Assembly (NCBI RefSeq): GCF_019049675.1
Contig: NZ_JAFMOW010000052.1
Coordinates: 1-64,000, forward strand
Source: Rahnella bonaserana
Lineage (GTDB): Bacteria; Pseudomonadota; Gammaproteobacteria; Enterobacterales; Enterobacteriaceae
Direction of reading: 5' to 3'
DNA length: 64,000 nt
Shown: piece by piece, positions 53,530 to 64,000 of the stretch
How positions within the stretch are numbered: the stretch's first letter is position 1
How the letters are laid out: each line of letters starts with the position of its first letter
The notes under the pieces: model-generated
Told to the model about the DNA's origin: nothing
Seen by the model: only the letters and a program-made list of their open reading frames with translations
Database searches by the model: none
Position numbers and translations under genes: made by a program

Positions 53530-53831
53530 AACGGTGCCCGTTAGCGGCATAATGAAGGACAAAAATACCCTCAAGCTACTTGCAATGGTGAGCTAACAGC
53601 TTAGAGTGGTTTAACAGGGTGATTTTTCCCTAATGGGAACATTTGGCTTTATGGCTAAAACGTGACGGAACACAGGAAGAAAATCCCGATTGGATTTTTT
53701 TCACAACTATCCTGTTTCTGCGGGGGCTGAACAGACTCATCTGCTCAAAACAGCTTGTTGAGGTTCATCTGTTGTTGAACCCTGTATTTATTGCCCGTGT
53801 GGCACGTTTATTCGATTTAGGGAGTGTGGCA
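53530..53831. other. Gap between ppdC and ptrA where recC would be expected
   Basis: About 300 bp. The right part can be read in frame with ptrA for 63 codons, but that stretch lacks a ribosome site at its head and does not resemble RecC in the pieces I compared by eye. I see no terminator with a clear T run. It probably contains the ptrA promoter. Confidence 0.6.
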
Positions 53832-56717
53832 ATGTTAAAACAGGTTACCCGTATTTCCGGGTTACTGTTGTTGTTGACCTTTTGGGCCCCTGTTGTTTCA
53901 AGTGCAGCCGACTGGCAGCCTTATCCACAAGCTATCAATAAAAGTCAGAACGACCCGCGTCAGTATCAGGCCATAAAACTGGCGAATGATATGACCGTTT
54001 TGCTGGTATCTGATCCTCAAGCTCCCAAGTCTCTCGCTGCACTGGCTATTCCTGTCGGATCTCTGGAAGATCCTGATTCTCAATTAGGCCTGGCTCACTA
54101 CACCGAACACATGTTGCTGATGGGCTCAAAGAAATATCCTCAGCCGGAAAGTCTCTCTGAGTTTCTTAAAAAGCATGGCGGCAGCCATAACGGCAGCACG
54201 GCTTCTTACCGCACGGCCTTTTATCTTGAAGTCGAAAATGATGCCCTGCCCGGGGCAGTCGATCGCCTTTCCGATGCCATTGGCGAGCCCTTACTTGATC
54301 CTGCCAATGGCGACCGCGAGCGTAACGCTGTCAACGCTGAGCTGACGATGGCCCGTTCCCGTGACGGAATGCGCATGGCGCAGGTTCGCGCAGAGACATT
54401 GAATCCTGAGCATCCGGCCGCCCGTTTCGCCGGGGGTAATCTGGATACCCTGAAAGACAAACCCGGCAGCAAGCTGCATGATGAGCTGACGGCTTTTTAT
54501 CACCGCTATTATTCCGCTAACCTGATGGTCGGTGTGATTTACAGCAATAAGTCTTTGCCGGAACTGGCAGAGCTGGCCTCCAATTCCTTTGGTCAGATAG
54601 CCAATCATCACGCGGTGGTTCCGCCGATCACGGTGCCCACTTTAACCGCCGAACAGAAAGGGGAATTCATCCATTTTGTTCCTGCACAGCCCCGCAAAGA
54701 ATTACGCATTGAATTTGCTATTGATAACAACAGCGCAGATTTTCGCAGTAAAACAGATACCTATATCAGCTATCTGATTGGCAACCGCAGTCCGAATACA
54801 CTTTCTGACTGGTTACAGAAACAAGGTTATGCCGATGGGATCAGCGCCGGTGCCGATCCGATGGTGAATCGTAATAAGGGTGTCTTCAATATCTCGGTTT
54901 CCCTTACGGATAAGGGGCTCGCACAGCAAGACACCGTCATTGCCGCGGTATTCAGTTATCTCAATGAGATGCGCACAAAGGGTATTGATAAGCCCTATTT
55001 TGATGAAATTGCACACGTGATGGCGCTGGATTACCGCTATCCGGCATTAACGCGGGATATGGATTACGTTGAATGGCTGGTCGATACCATGCTGCGCGTC
55101 CCGGTTGAGCACGTCCTCGATTCGCCTTATCTGACAGATCAATACGATCCTAAAGCCATTGAATCCCGTCTTGATGAGATGACGCCGCAAAATGCGCGCT
55201 ATTGGATAATCAGCCCAAATGAGCCGCACAATAAAATTGCTTACTTTGTGAATGCGCCCTATGAGGTCGATAAAGTACCGCCTCAGACCTATGAACAATG
55301 GAAAACCATCGCGCAACGTATTTCGTTATCACTGCCGGCACTGAATCCTTATATCCCGGAGTCACTCGCGCTGGTGACCAAAGATTCTAAAGCGACCCGG
55401 CCTGAACTGCTGGTACAAGATAAAGGTTTGCGGGTGTTCTACATGCCCAGCAGATACTTTGCAGACGAGCCAAAAGCCAATGTGACCGTTTCTTTCCGCA
55501 ACGATCAGGCGCTCAGCACGGCTAAAAATCAGGTGCTGTATGGCCTGACGGATTATCTGACCGGCGTAGCGTTCGATCAGCTGAGCTATCAGGCGTCCAT
55601 TGGTGGGATCACTTTCGGGACTTCTCCGGACAATGGCCTGCAATTTACGGCCACAGGTTTTACCGAGTGTTTGCCCGATTTACTGGCGGCGCTGGTAGAC
55701 AACTATCCGGATTTCAAACCGACTCAGGAACAACTGGATCAGGCGAAATCGTGGTATCTCGAACGCCTGGCTTCAGCGGATAAAGGAAAAGCGTTTGAAC
55801 TTGCGTTGCAACCTGTTCAACTGCTTTCCCGCGTGCCTTATACCGAGCGCAGCGAACGAGAAAAACTGGTTTCCGCCATCACCCTGGAAGACGTGAACGC
55901 TTATCGTGAACAACTGGCGCATCATGCCGCCGTGGAAGTAATGGTTGTCGGTAATATGACGGCCGGTCAGGTTAAAGCCATGTCGCAACAGATCATGCAA
56001 AAGCTTGGTTCGCATGGTGACAAATGGTGGCGTGGCGAGCAGGCGCAGGTAACTGAGCCGGTTAAAGCTAATATCCAGCGTGTCGGTACCAGTTCGGACT
56101 CCGCGCTGGCTGCCGTTTATGTGCCGACAGGCTACGATGAAGTCCAGAGTATGGGATACAGCGCGCTGCTCGGGCAGATTATTCAGCCCTGGTTCTACAG
56201 CCAGCTGCGTACTCAGGAGCAACTGGGATACGCTGTATTTGCTTTCCCTATTCCTGTCGGAAAACAGTGGGGTATCGGTTTCCTGCTGCAAAGTAACAGT
56301 AAGCAGCCGGACTATCTGTATCAGCGCTATCTGGCATTTTATCCGCAGGCCGAAAAACGTCTGCGTGAAATGAAAGATGCGGAATTCCTGCAGTACAAGC
56401 AGGGACTGGTCAATGAAATGCAGCAGAATCCACAAACCCTGGACGAGGAAGCCGACAGGTTCGGTAATGATTTCAGTCGCGGAAATTCGCAATTTGATAC
56501 CCGGACGAATGTCATCCGCGTGATTGCCGGTCTGACACAAACCCAGCTGGCGGATTACTTCCGGAAAGCGGTGATCAAGCAGGATGGGCTGGCGATGTTG
56601 TCTCAGGTTTCGGGCAATGACAGTAAAACACCGCAATACGCCGCACCGGAAGGCTTTAAAACCTGGCCAGATACGTCGGCATTGCAGAAGACGCTGGAAC
56701 CCAAATCTGCTGAATGA
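53832..56717 (+). CDS. ptrA: Pitrilysin (protease III)
   Basis: A 961-residue periplasmic M16 zinc protease, the E. coli length. The ATG at 53832 has GGAG 7 bp upstream and starts a Sec signal ending S-S-A-A-D. The inverted zinc motif is H-Y-T-E-H (His89, Glu92, His93). It degrades small proteins and peptides such as insulin B chain. In E. coli ptrA lies between recC and recB; both are missing here, leaving ptrA between ppdC and argA. Confidence 0.96.
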   Translation: MLKQVTRISGLLLLLTFWAPVVSSAADWQPYPQAINKSQNDPRQYQAIKLANDMTVLLVSDPQAPKSLAALAIPVGSLEDPDSQLGLAHYTEHMLLMGSKKYPQPESLSEFLKKHGGSHNGSTASYRTAFYLEVENDALPGAVDRLSDAIGEPLLDPANGDRERNAVNAELTMARSRDGMRMAQVRAETLNPEHPAARFAGGNLDTLKDKPGSKLHDELTAFYHRYYSANLMVGVIYSNKSLPELAELASNSFGQIANHHAVVPPITVPTLTAEQKGEFIHFVPAQPRKELRIEFAIDNNSADFRSKTDTYISYLIGNRSPNTLSDWLQKQGYADGISAGADPMVNRNKGVFNISVSLTDKGLAQQDTVIAAVFSYLNEMRTKGIDKPYFDEIAHVMALDYRYPALTRDMDYVEWLVDTMLRVPVEHVLDSPYLTDQYDPKAIESRLDEMTPQNARYWIISPNEPHNKIAYFVNAPYEVDKVPPQTYEQWKTIAQRISLSLPALNPYIPESLALVTKDSKATRPELLVQDKGLRVFYMPSRYFADEPKANVTVSFRNDQALSTAKNQVLYGLTDYLTGVAFDQLSYQASIGGITFGTSPDNGLQFTATGFTECLPDLLAALVDNYPDFKPTQEQLDQAKSWYLERLASADKGKAFELALQPVQLLSRVPYTERSEREKLVSAITLEDVNAYREQLAHHAAVEVMVVGNMTAGQVKAMSQQIMQKLGSHGDKWWRGEQAQVTEPVKANIQRVGTSSDSALAAVYVPTGYDEVQSMGYSALLGQIIQPWFYSQLRTQEQLGYAVFAFPIPVGKQWGIGFLLQSNSKQPDYLYQRYLAFYPQAEKRLREMKDAEFLQYKQGLVNEMQQNPQTLDEEADRFGNDFSRGNSQFDTRTNVIRVIAGLTQTQLADYFRKAVIKQDGLAMLSQVSGNDSKTPQYAAPEGFKTWPDTSALQKTLEPKSAE

Positions 56718-56739
56718 CTTTGCAGGAACCAGCAGAAAA

Positions 56740-56768
56740 TCAAAAAGGACGCTTATGCGTCCTTTTGA
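56740..56768. terminator. Bidirectional terminator between ptrA and argA
   Basis: A 10-bp stem AAAAGGACGC/GCGTCCTTTT with a TTAT loop lies between the convergent ptrA and argA genes, in the roughly 80 bp where E. coli carries recB and recD. Confidence 0.85.
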
Positions 56769-56798
56769 TTTCTACAATTCACCGTTCAGAACGTAAGG

Positions 56799-58124
56799 TT
56801 ACAGCTCAGAAATCAGGATTTTTGAACGGCGCTGATAGTTGTACAGTTCCTGTTTCTGAATCGGCAGCACATCGACCTCTGCCGGTTTAAAACCACGCTC
56901 CTGGAACCAGTGAATGCTGCGCGTTGTCAGGACAAACAGCCGGTTTAGCCCCATCATTTTTGCCTGACTGGCAACACGCTGCAGCAGCATCTCACCCCGT
57001 GAAGAACTGCGATAATCCGGGTGAACGGCAACGCAGGCCATTTCGCCAATGCCTTCATCATGGAAAGGATAGAGCGCGGCGCAGGCGATGGTCAGATTAT
57101 CCCGTTCGATAATCGTGAATTTATCGATTTCCATTTCCAGCTGTTCGCGGGAACGGCGCACCAGAATGCCCTGTTGCTCCAGAGGGCGGATCAATTCAAG
57201 GATACCGCCGATATCGTTAATCGTGGCGCGGCGAACCTGTTCAGCGCTCTCCATGACGATTTGCGTACCGATGCCATCGCGGGAGAACAACTCCTGAACC
57301 AGCGCACCATCTTCCTGATAACTGATCAGGTGGCTGCGACGAACGCCGCTGCGGCAGGCTTTCACCGCACCCCGCAGGAAACGCACCGTACCGGAAAGAT
57401 AATCGCCACTGGATTCCATCTGATCAATTCGTTCCTGCGCATCATTTGGGAACAATTCGGAAATGATATTACCTTCCTCATTAATGACCCCTTGCGAAGA
57501 ACAGAAACCGATCATTTTCTCGGCTTTAAGCTTAATTGCCAGCTGCGTCGCGACCTCTTCTGATGTCAGGTTAAAGCTTTCGCCGGTGACGGAAACCGCC
57601 ACCGGACCGAGCAGCACGATAGCGTTGCTGTCGAGCTGACGATGAATAGCTTCTTCATCAATACGGCGGATACGGCCGCTGTGGCAGTAATCGATACCGT
57701 CATCCACACCCAGCGGCTGCGCGATAATAAAGTTGCCGCTCACCACATTGATGTGCGCACCCTGCAGTGGCGTATTATTCAGGCTCATTGAGAGCCGGGC
57801 GGTGATATCAAGCTGTAAAAGGCCAGCAGCCTGCTTAACCAGTTCCAGTGAACGGGCGTCGGTGACGCGAATATTTTTATGGTAAATCGGTTCGTAATTG
57901 TGCTCAGAAAGGTTTGCATCAATCTGCGGACGGGCGCCATAAACGACCACCAGACGAATGCCTAAGCTATGTAACAGCCCGATATCATTGACAATATTAC
58001 TGAAGTTCTCATGTTCAATGGCTTCACCTCCGAGCATGACAACGAATGTTTTGCCACGGTGAGCATTGATATAGGGAACTGAGTGGCGAAATCCCTGAAC
58101 CAGTTCAGTACTACGTTCCTTCAC
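56799..58124 (-). CDS. argA: N-acetylglutamate synthase
   Basis: A 441-residue enzyme that makes N-acetylglutamate from glutamate and acetyl-CoA, the first step of arginine synthesis. Residues 1-290 form an amino-acid-kinase-like domain that binds arginine ([10 protein letters not shown]). The rest is a GNAT domain with [16 protein letters not shown] and [13 protein letters not shown]. The start is GTG with GAGG 7 bp upstream. Two tandem ARG boxes lie just before it, so ArgR repression is expected. Confidence 0.97.
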   Translation of the reverse strand: MKERSTELVQGFRHSVPYINAHRGKTFVVMLGGEAIEHENFSNIVNDIGLLHSLGIRLVVVYGARPQIDANLSEHNYEPIYHKNIRVTDARSLELVKQAAGLLQLDITARLSMSLNNTPLQGAHINVVSGNFIIAQPLGVDDGIDYCHSGRIRRIDEEAIHRQLDSNAIVLLGPVAVSVTGESFNLTSEEVATQLAIKLKAEKMIGFCSSQGVINEEGNIISELFPNDAQERIDQMESSGDYLSGTVRFLRGAVKACRSGVRRSHLISYQEDGALVQELFSRDGIGTQIVMESAEQVRRATINDIGGILELIRPLEQQGILVRRSREQLEMEIDKFTIIERDNLTIACAALYPFHDEGIGEMACVAVHPDYRSSSRGEMLLQRVASQAKMMGLNRLFVLTTRSIHWFQERGFKPAEVDVLPIQKQELYNYQRRSKILISEL

Positions 58125-58136
58125 GGCAAAACCTCG

Positions 58137-58175
58137 TTTGAATTTTTATTCGTAATTTCTGTATTTTTATTCTTT
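58137..58175. promoter_or_regulatory. Tandem ARG boxes (ArgR operator) before argA
   Basis: Box 1 core TGAATTTTTATTCG (58139-58152) and box 2 core TGTATTTTTATTCT (58160-58173) are offset by 21 bp, i.e. two 18-bp boxes 3 bp apart, the spacing ArgR hexamers use. They sit directly upstream of the argA ribosome site. Confidence 0.85.
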
Positions 58176-58352
58176 TGGGGCTGTGTGGCAAGTAAGAAAT
58201 CTCTGTTTTTGAATTAACACTGATTACATACAGGCAACAAATTGATAAATCGAATAAATGTTAAGGAATGACATGCGGGATTCGATTCGCTAGAATTCGC
58301 AAAATGATTTTTTTATCACCTGTTTTTTACTTTTAGATACTTTTGAGACTGC

Positions 58353-59603
58353 ATGACTGACGATAATCACAATCCCGGACGACGACGCCTTCTTCAAACC
58401 GTAGCTGCCTCCTGGATGCTAAGTGTGAGTAAAGTAGGTTTTGCCGCCAGCTCACAGGTTATCGCGGTACGCATCTGGCCTTCCTCGACGTATACCCGCA
58501 TCACTCTTGAATCCAGCACTCCCCTAAAATATAAGCAGTTCCTGCTCAGTTCCCCGCCGCGAGTGGTTATTGATATTGAGGGCGTCCACCTGAACAGCGT
58601 GCTTAAAGGCATTGGCGAGAAAGTTCAGCAAAGCGACCCTTATATCCGTCAGGCGCGGGTAGGGCAGTTCGATACCAAAACGGTTCGCATGGTGCTGGAA
58701 CTCAAGCGTGCCATCAGTCCGCATGTCTTTACGCTCAAACCGGTGGCGGAGTTTCATAACCGTCTGGTTGTCGACCTTTATCCGCAAGAAGGGGAAGTCA
58801 ATGTTCAGGACGATCCTCTGCTGGCATTACTTGAAGATTACAACCGCGGGGATGTCGCAAGAACCTTGCCGCCGGAAACGAAGAAAGACGGGCAGGCGGG
58901 GCGAAGCAGGCCACTGGTGATCATGCTTGATCCCGGCCATGGTGGTGAAGACCCCGGGGCTATCGGCAAATACAAAACCCGCGAGAAAGATGTCGTGTTG
59001 CAGATTGGCCGCAGATTGCAGAAACTGATCGCGCGTGAACCCAATATGAAAGCACACATGACCCGCAATGAGGACGTATTTATTCCGCTGAAAGTCCGCG
59101 TGGCAAAGGCGCGAAAGCTAAGGGCAGATCTCTTTATCTCTATCCATGCGGATGCGTTTACCAGCCGTGCAGCCAAAGGATCGTCGGTATTTGCGTTATC
59201 AACGAAAGGCGCCACCAGTTCTGCCGCACGTTTTCTGGCACAAAGCCAGAATGAATCGGATCTGATAGGCGGCGTCAGCAAAAGCGGTGACCGCTATCTC
59301 GATCATACGATGTTTGATCTGGTTCAGACGGCGACCATCAGCGACAGCCTGAAATTCGGTAAAGAAGTTTTGACGCGCATGGGCAAAATTAATCATCTGC
59401 ACAAAAACAAAGTCGATCAGGCAGGATTCGCCGTTCTTAAAGCGCCGGATATACCTTCGATTCTGGTCGAGACTGCCTTTATCAGTAATATCAATGAAGA
59501 GAAAAAGCTCCGGACTGCGCATTTTCAGCAGCAGGTAGCGGAGTCCATTCTGGCCGGGATCAAGGCGTATTTTGCTCAGGGTGGGATGTCGGCGAAAGGA
59601 TGA
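58353..59603 (+). CDS. amiC: N-acetylmuramoyl-L-alanine amidase AmiC
   Basis: A 416-residue periplasmic zinc amidase that splits septal peptidoglycan. The N-terminus has a twin-arginine signal (G-R-R-R-L-L-Q at 9-15, then a hydrophobic stretch ending F-A-A-S). Residues about 35-145 form an AMIN septal-targeting domain. Residues about 190-405 form Amidase_3 with [16 protein letters not shown] and V-E-T-A-F-I-S-N. EnvC-NlpD type activators are known for the family; E. coli AmiC uses NlpD. Divergent from argA, as in E. coli. Confidence 0.96.
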   Translation: MTDDNHNPGRRRLLQTVAASWMLSVSKVGFAASSQVIAVRIWPSSTYTRITLESSTPLKYKQFLLSSPPRVVIDIEGVHLNSVLKGIGEKVQQSDPYIRQARVGQFDTKTVRMVLELKRAISPHVFTLKPVAEFHNRLVVDLYPQEGEVNVQDDPLLALLEDYNRGDVARTLPPETKKDGQAGRSRPLVIMLDPGHGGEDPGAIGKYKTREKDVVLQIGRRLQKLIAREPNMKAHMTRNEDVFIPLKVRVAKARKLRADLFISIHADAFTSRAAKGSSVFALSTKGATSSAARFLAQSQNESDLIGGVSKSGDRYLDHTMFDLVQTATISDSLKFGKEVLTRMGKINHLHKNKVDQAGFAVLKAPDIPSILVETAFISNINEEKKLRTAHFQQQVAESILAGIKAYFAQGGMSAKG

Positions 59604-59655
59604 TTCTGGTATGGGGCGGGAAGTTCATTCCCGCATTTCGCCGGAATTCAGATAC

Positions 59656-59682
59656 AAAAAAACACCCGTTAAGGTGTCTGAT
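59656..59682 (-). terminator. Terminator of the initiator-tRNA operon
   Basis: On the minus strand, ACACC-TTAACG-GGTGT is followed by TTTTTTTG. It lies 30 bp after the last tRNA and converges on the end of amiC. Confidence 0.75.
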
Positions 59683-59711
59683 GTTTTACTGTGCTGCTTG
59701 TGTTTAGTAGT

Positions 59712-59788
<77 letters not shown>

Positions 59789-59861
59789 TCCGTCACTACT
59801 TGGTACTGCTTTACTTCATCACATTATCCGAACTGAGCATCTTCATACTTCAGTCTCGAAT

Positions 59862-59938
<77 letters not shown>

Positions 59939-60000
59939 TCCGTATACTGCTTTACTTCATCGTACAATTCAACTGAGCATTTAATGCATCGAAATCGAAT

Positions 60001-60077
<77 letters not shown>

Positions 60078-60091
60078 TCCGATGGAGGCGA

Positions 60092-60119
60092 ACTATACTC
60101 CCCATGAGATTTCGTGCAA
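60092..60119 (-). promoter_or_regulatory. Stable-RNA promoter of the initiator-tRNA array
   Basis: Minus-strand TTGCAC (60114-60119), a 16-bp spacer and TATAGT (60092-60097) are followed by a GC-rich discriminator, as expected for a stringently controlled tRNA promoter. Confidence 0.8.
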
Positions 60120-60297
60120 CCCTTTTTTGAATTTATTCAAATAAAGCACTTAGTTGCTGACTTTTTATCCATAAAATGGCCATTTGAGACGCAATTTGGT
60201 TCAGTACACTTTTTTCGACTGGGGCAATTCCTTTCTGACAGGTCGTTTGTTATCGTTTCGCCAGTCATTTCCCTGAATGTAAGAGAGCGCAGCAATA

Positions 60298-61410
60298 ATG
60301 AAAGGACGTTGGAGTAAATATCTGCTGGGTGGTCTGGTGATAGCGGTTCTGGCGGGGTGTTCATCGCGACCGACCGACCGTGGCCAGCAGTATAAAGATG
60401 GTCGTCTGGATAATGCGCTTGAATACGTGAATGAGCCGAATGCGACAGGCAAACCGGTGAATGCGCTGGATTACTCCAATCAGGTTGCCGCAGTCCAGAT
60501 TGCCTCTTCTTCTTTATATGGTCGTAATAACACGACGTTTCAGGCTGTCGAACAATGGTTACGTTCGGGCGCGGATACCCGCAATCTGAGCCAGTACGGC
60601 ATCAGTGCGTATCAGATGGAAGGCGCCGACAATTTTGGTAACGTCCAGCTGACCGGTTATTACACGCCGGTGGTGCAGGCGCGCTATACCCGTCAGGGCG
60701 AATTCCAGTATCCGCTGTACCGTATGCCGCCAAAACGTGGCCGTCTGCCCGATCGCGCGTCGATTTATTCCGGTGCGCTGAGCGATAACTACGTGATTGC
60801 CTGGACGAATTCCCTGATGGATAACTTCATGATGGAAGTGCAGGGCAGCGGCTATGTCGATTATGGCGATGGCCGACCGTTCATGTTCTTTGGTTATGCA
60901 GGCAAAAATGGCCATGCTTACCGCAGTATTGGCAAAGTGTTGATCGACCGTGGTGAAGTGGCGCGTGAAAACATGTCGATGCAGGCTATCCGTCAGTGGG
61001 CCGATACGCACAGCGCGGCAGAAGTCCGTGAACTGCTGGAACAAAACCCGTCATTCGTGTTCTTTAAACCTGAACCGTTCGCCCCGGTTCGCGGTGCCAG
61101 CGGTGTTCCGCTGATTGCCAAAGCGTCGGTAGCGTCTGACCGTTCGCTGATCCCGGCCGGTACAACCTTGCTGGCTGAAGTGCCCGAGCTCAACGATAAA
61201 GGTAAGTTTACCGGTAAATATCATATGCGTCTGATGGTAGCGCTGGATGTTGGCGGGGCGATTAAAGGACAACATTTCGATATGTATCAGGGGATTGGGC
61301 CTGATGCAGGACATTCTGCAGGATATTATAATCACTACGGACGCGTCTGGGTGTTAAAATCAGCGCAGAACGGCAAACCGTTGTTCACGGCCTACGCGCC
61401 CTCTCACTAG
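60298..61410 (+). CDS. mltA: Membrane-bound lytic transglycosylase A
   Basis: A 370-residue outer-membrane lipoprotein that cleaves peptidoglycan glycan strands to 1,6-anhydro products. The lipobox is L-A-G-C (Cys21). The MltA domain shows G-Y-Y-T-P-V-V-Q-A-R and the catalytic-Asp region G-Q-H-F-D-M-Y-Q-G-I-G, followed by Y-N-H-Y-G-R-V-W-V-L-K. GAGCGCAGCAATA precedes the ATG. Context matches E. coli. Confidence 0.96.
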   Translation: MKGRWSKYLLGGLVIAVLAGCSSRPTDRGQQYKDGRLDNALEYVNEPNATGKPVNALDYSNQVAAVQIASSSLYGRNNTTFQAVEQWLRSGADTRNLSQYGISAYQMEGADNFGNVQLTGYYTPVVQARYTRQGEFQYPLYRMPPKRGRLPDRASIYSGALSDNYVIAWTNSLMDNFMMEVQGSGYVDYGDGRPFMFFGYAGKNGHAYRSIGKVLIDRGEVARENMSMQAIRQWADTHSAAEVRELLEQNPSFVFFKPEPFAPVRGASGVPLIAKASVASDRSLIPAGTTLLAEVPELNDKGKFTGKYHMRLMVALDVGGAIKGQHFDMYQGIGPDAGHSAGYYNHYGRVWVLKSAQNGKPLFTAYAPSH

Positions 61411-61443
61411 ATTTCGATATAACGCACTGAGGTTTATCTTTTC

Positions 61444-62259
61444 ATGACAGCTACATATTCCGACGCTTACCAGCAACGTTTTGGCGGAACTGCCCGGCTT
61501 TATGGTCAGCAATCGCTGGAGTTGTTCTCGCAGGCGCATGTCTGCGTAATTGGTATCGGCGGAGTGGGTTCATGGGCGGCGGAAGCGCTGGCGCGAACCG
61601 GCATTGGTGCGATAACGCTGATTGATATGGATGACGTCTGCGTGACCAACACCAATCGTCAGATTCATGCGCTGCGTGAAAATGTCGGGCAGGCGAAAAC
61701 AGAAATCATGGCACAGCGCATTCTGGCGATTAATCCGGAGTGCAAGGTGACGTGTATAGACGATTTTATTACGCCGGATAACGTCGCAGAGATGCTCAAC
61801 CAGGGTTTCAGCTACGTGATTGATGCTATTGACAGCGTACGGCCTAAAGCGGCGCTGCTGGCTTATTGCCGTCGTTATAAGATCCCGGTGGTAACGACAG
61901 GCGGTGCGGGCGGACAAATCGATCCAACCCAAATCGCTGTCGTGGATCTGGCGAAAACCATTCAGGATCCGCTGGCGGCAAAACTGCGTGAACGTCTGAA
62001 AAATGATTTCAATGTGGTGAAAAATAGCAAAGGTAAGCTCGGGATTGACTGTGTATTTTCCAGCGAACCGTTAATGTATCCGCAGGCTGATGGTTCTGTG
62101 TGTGCTTCAAGAGCCACGGCAGAAGGGCCGAAGCGGATGGATTGTGCTTCCGGTTTTGGTGCGGCGACGATGGTGACCGCGACGTTTGGTTTTGTCGCGG
62201 TGTCTCATGTGCTGAAGAAAATGATGGCGAAAGCACAGCGTCAGGCTCAGGCCGCCTGA
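61444..62259 (+). CDS. tcdA: tRNA threonylcarbamoyladenosine dehydratase TcdA (CsdL)
   Basis: A 271-residue E1-like (ThiF/MoeB-fold) enzyme that uses ATP to cyclise t6A to ct6A at position 37 of ANN-decoding tRNAs. The nucleotide loop is [14 protein letters not shown], followed by [13 protein letters not shown]. In E. coli it works with the CsdA-CsdE sulfur system, encoded next door here on the other strand. Its 3' end overlaps csdE by 13 bp. Confidence 0.95.
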   Translation: MTATYSDAYQQRFGGTARLYGQQSLELFSQAHVCVIGIGGVGSWAAEALARTGIGAITLIDMDDVCVTNTNRQIHALRENVGQAKTEIMAQRILAINPECKVTCIDDFITPDNVAEMLNQGFSYVIDAIDSVRPKAALLAYCRRYKIPVVTTGGAGGQIDPTQIAVVDLAKTIQDPLAAKLRERLKNDFNVVKNSKGKLGIDCVFSSEPLMYPQADGSVCASRATAEGPKRMDCASGFGAATMVTATFGFVAVSHVLKKMMAKAQRQAQAA

Positions 62260-62681
62260 CGGGCAAGCGCGATTACGCCTTCTGCCAGCGCATTAAGGCC
62301 GCTTGCGCGGCTGGTGCTGAGCTGCTCACGCAATCCTAATACATCAAACAACGCCAGCGGATCCCGGTTTAAGATCTCGTCTGGCGTTTTGCCTTCTACG
62401 GCAGTCAGCAATACAGCCAGCAAACCTTTCACGATTCGGCCTTCACTGTCGCCATAAAAATGCATCGTCCCGTTATCTGCTTTTTCCGCGCCCAGCCAGA
62501 CCCGGTTTTCACATCCGGATAGCTCATTTTCAGGTGTTTTCAGCGTAATATCCAGCGGTGGTAAGGATTTTGCGAGCAGGATTAACTGACGGTAGCGGTC
62601 TTCCCACTGACGAAATGACGCAAATTTTTCGGTCAGTGAGGCTTCAGTGATCTCATGGCCGAAAGGATGTGGCGCTGACAT
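62247..62681 (-). CDS. csdE: Sulfur acceptor protein CsdE
   Basis: A 144-residue SufE-like protein that takes persulfide sulfur from CsdA. The acceptor Cys57 is in [10 protein letters not shown]. The ATG at 62681 has GGGGA 5 bp upstream; a TTG four codons earlier is unlikely. It starts 20 bp after csdA, with which it forms an operon. Confidence 0.94.
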   Translation of the reverse strand: MSAPHPFGHEITEASLTEKFASFRQWEDRYRQLILLAKSLPPLDITLKTPENELSGCENRVWLGAEKADNGTMHFYGDSEGRIVKGLLAVLLTAVEGKTPDEILNRDPLALFDVLGLREQLSTSRASGLNALAEGVIALARQAA

Positions 62682-62701
62682 GGTATTCCCCAAACAATGA
62701 A

Positions 62702-63907
62702 TTAATCGGCTAATAAGTCGAGGGCGTATTTTACCGCAACGACCAGCCGCGTAACGTCCTGTTCATTATTATACGGCGCAAACGAGGCCCGTAATGTTCC
62801 GCTGATGCCCAGAGCGTTCATCAGGGGCTGAGCGCAATGCTGTCCGGCGCGCAGGGCGATAGCCTGTTCGGCCAGCAAAGCGACAAGATCACTGTGATGT
62901 TCACCGGCGATATCGAATGCCAGAACGGACGAATGCTGAACACGAAAACTGCGGAAGCCTTCAATTTGCGCAAGCTGTTCCTCAGCCAGTGCCGCCAGAT
63001 GCTGTGCATGTTTCTCCGCCGCTTGCATATCCACGGTTTTTAACCATTTCAGTGCAGCAGACATTCCGATCACACCGGCAATATTTGGCGTTCCCGCCTC
63101 GAAACGGTGCGGAACGGCCTGCGGTGTGAAATCCGTCATAGAAGCCTGCGTCAGCATTTTTCCGCCGCCCTGCCACGGCGACATACTTTCGAGTAATTCA
63201 GTTTTGCCATACAACACACCGATGCCGGTCGGCCCATAAAGCTTATGACCGGAGAAAGCATAAAAGTCTATATCGAGCTGTTTTACATCCGGCGCGCAAT
63301 GCACCACGCCCTGTGCGCCATCGATAAGAACGGGCGTGCCGTTAGCGTGTGCCAGTTCAACGGCGCGGGCAATATCAGGCATTGCGCCCGTCACGTTCGA
63401 CATTTGCGTCAGCGCCAGCAGGCGTGTTTTGCTGCTCAGCAGACGGGGAAGGGTGCTGATATCCGGTATGCCAAGTTGATCTACCGGCAGCGTGACGACG
63501 TGCGCCTGACACTGCTGCGCCACCATCAGCCACGGAATAAGGTTAGCGTGATGTTCTGCCTGGCTGACAATAATTTCATCACCAGGCAGCAGGCGCGGAC
63601 GTAGCCAGCTTTGCGCCACCAGATTGATGGACTCCGTGGTTCCCCGCGTCCAGACGATATTTTCGTTACGCGGCGCATTGATCCATTGCGCCATCTGTAA
63701 TCTGGCCTGTTCGTATTGTTCCGTCAGGGTTTGCGCCGCACGATGCTGGCTGCGGTGGACGGTAGCGCCTTCCTGAGAGTAGAAATTCACAGTGGCATCG
63801 ATCACTGCCTGCGGCTTCAGCGCGGTGGCTGCGCTGTCGAGATAGCATTGTCCCTGAGACAGTGCAGGAAAGTGCTGGCGGAAACCGGCAGGGTTAAAGT
63901 CAGTCAT
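62702..63907 (-). CDS. csdA: Cysteine desulfurase CsdA
   Basis: A 401-residue PLP enzyme that mobilises sulfur from cysteine (cysteine sulfinate desulfinase). The PLP Lys222 lies in F-S-G-H-K-L-Y-G-P, and the persulfide Cys358 lies in R-A-G-Q-H-C-A-Q-P, the same number as in E. coli. It forms a pair with csdE and passes sulfur to TcdA-linked tRNA modification in the known system. Confidence 0.96.
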   Translation of the reverse strand: MTDFNPAGFRQHFPALSQGQCYLDSAATALKPQAVIDATVNFYSQEGATVHRSQHRAAQTLTEQYEQARLQMAQWINAPRNENIVWTRGTTESINLVAQSWLRPRLLPGDEIIVSQAEHHANLIPWLMVAQQCQAHVVTLPVDQLGIPDISTLPRLLSSKTRLLALTQMSNVTGAMPDIARAVELAHANGTPVLIDGAQGVVHCAPDVKQLDIDFYAFSGHKLYGPTGIGVLYGKTELLESMSPWQGGGKMLTQASMTDFTPQAVPHRFEAGTPNIAGVIGMSAALKWLKTVDMQAAEKHAQHLAALAEEQLAQIEGFRSFRVQHSSVLAFDIAGEHHSDLVALLAEQAIALRAGQHCAQPLMNALGISGTLRASFAPYNNEQDVTRLVVAVKYALDLLAD

Positions 63908-64000
63908 ACGAAATCAAATCCTTCAGCCTGAGTTAAAGAATGCAGGTTTTTTTGTAACACAAGCCGCTTATCCATTTTAGGAATGGTTACCTGGAAATTT

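Noticed and set aside
53643-53831. In-frame 63-codon extension of ptrA
   Set aside because: The internal ATG at 53832 has a good ribosome site and begins a proper signal peptide; the extension would bury it.

Overview
The window is a chromosomal segment of a Gram-negative enterobacterium. From about 37.7 kb to the end it follows the Escherichia coli order galR / omr / aas-lplT / tas / ygdR / mutH / rppH-ptsP / lgt-thyA / ppdA-ppdB-ygdB-ppdC / ptrA / argA / amiC / initiator tRNAs / mltA / tcdA-csdE-csdA. Protein divergence from E. coli and a YPAL-like palindromic repeat suggest the Yersiniaceae side of the order (Rahnella, Serratia or a relative). That placement is an inference; only Enterobacterales is firmly supported.

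Layout. 0-6.3 kb: an Nlp-type regulator and a complete tripartite RND efflux operon. 6.3-9.3 kb: a long non-coding gap with a candidate sRNA, then a glucose/maltose-family PTS permease and its GntR repressor, each preceded by the same CTATACA half-sites. 9.4-15.4 kb: an SbmA/YddA-type ABC transporter, a secreted TPR-like protein, an MBL-fold protein with altered zinc ligands, a LysR regulator and an MFS exporter. 15.4-21.8 kb: an iron-acquisition locus (tonB-like gene, secreted oligopeptidase B-like peptidase, TonB-dependent receptor, ChaN-like haem lipoprotein) with Fur-box matches. 21.8-24.1 kb: lysR/lysA. 24.1-29.3 kb: a cellobiose-type beta-glucoside PTS locus with a divergent EIIA gene and an FCD-GntR regulator. 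29.3-30.3 kb: galR.

Between galR and the Omr sRNA, which are close neighbours in E. coli, lies an accessory insert of about 10 kb. Its core (30.5-37.6 kb) looks like a small biosynthetic gene cluster: LysR regulator, a periplasmic-binding-protein-like protein without a signal peptide, two unrelated Fe(II)/2-oxoglutarate oxygenases, a short-chain dehydrogenase, an ATP-grasp ligase and an MFS exporter. The set resembles bacilysin- or dapdiamide-like dipeptide pathways, with amino-acid hydroxylation in place of prephenate chemistry. I consider it the best candidate for an undescribed system here. A BisC/TorA-type molybdoenzyme gene follows it.

In the conserved right half, the mutH-rppH gap holds several DnaA boxes and corresponds to DARS2. 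The recC, recB and recD genes that flank ptrA in E. coli are absent: ppdC-ptrA-argA are directly adjacent. Regulatory sites readable from sequence include Fur boxes, tandem ARG boxes before argA, a GalR operator before galR, UxuR/ExuR-like operators before the beta-glucoside PTS genes, and a stable-RNA promoter before three tandem initiator tRNA genes.
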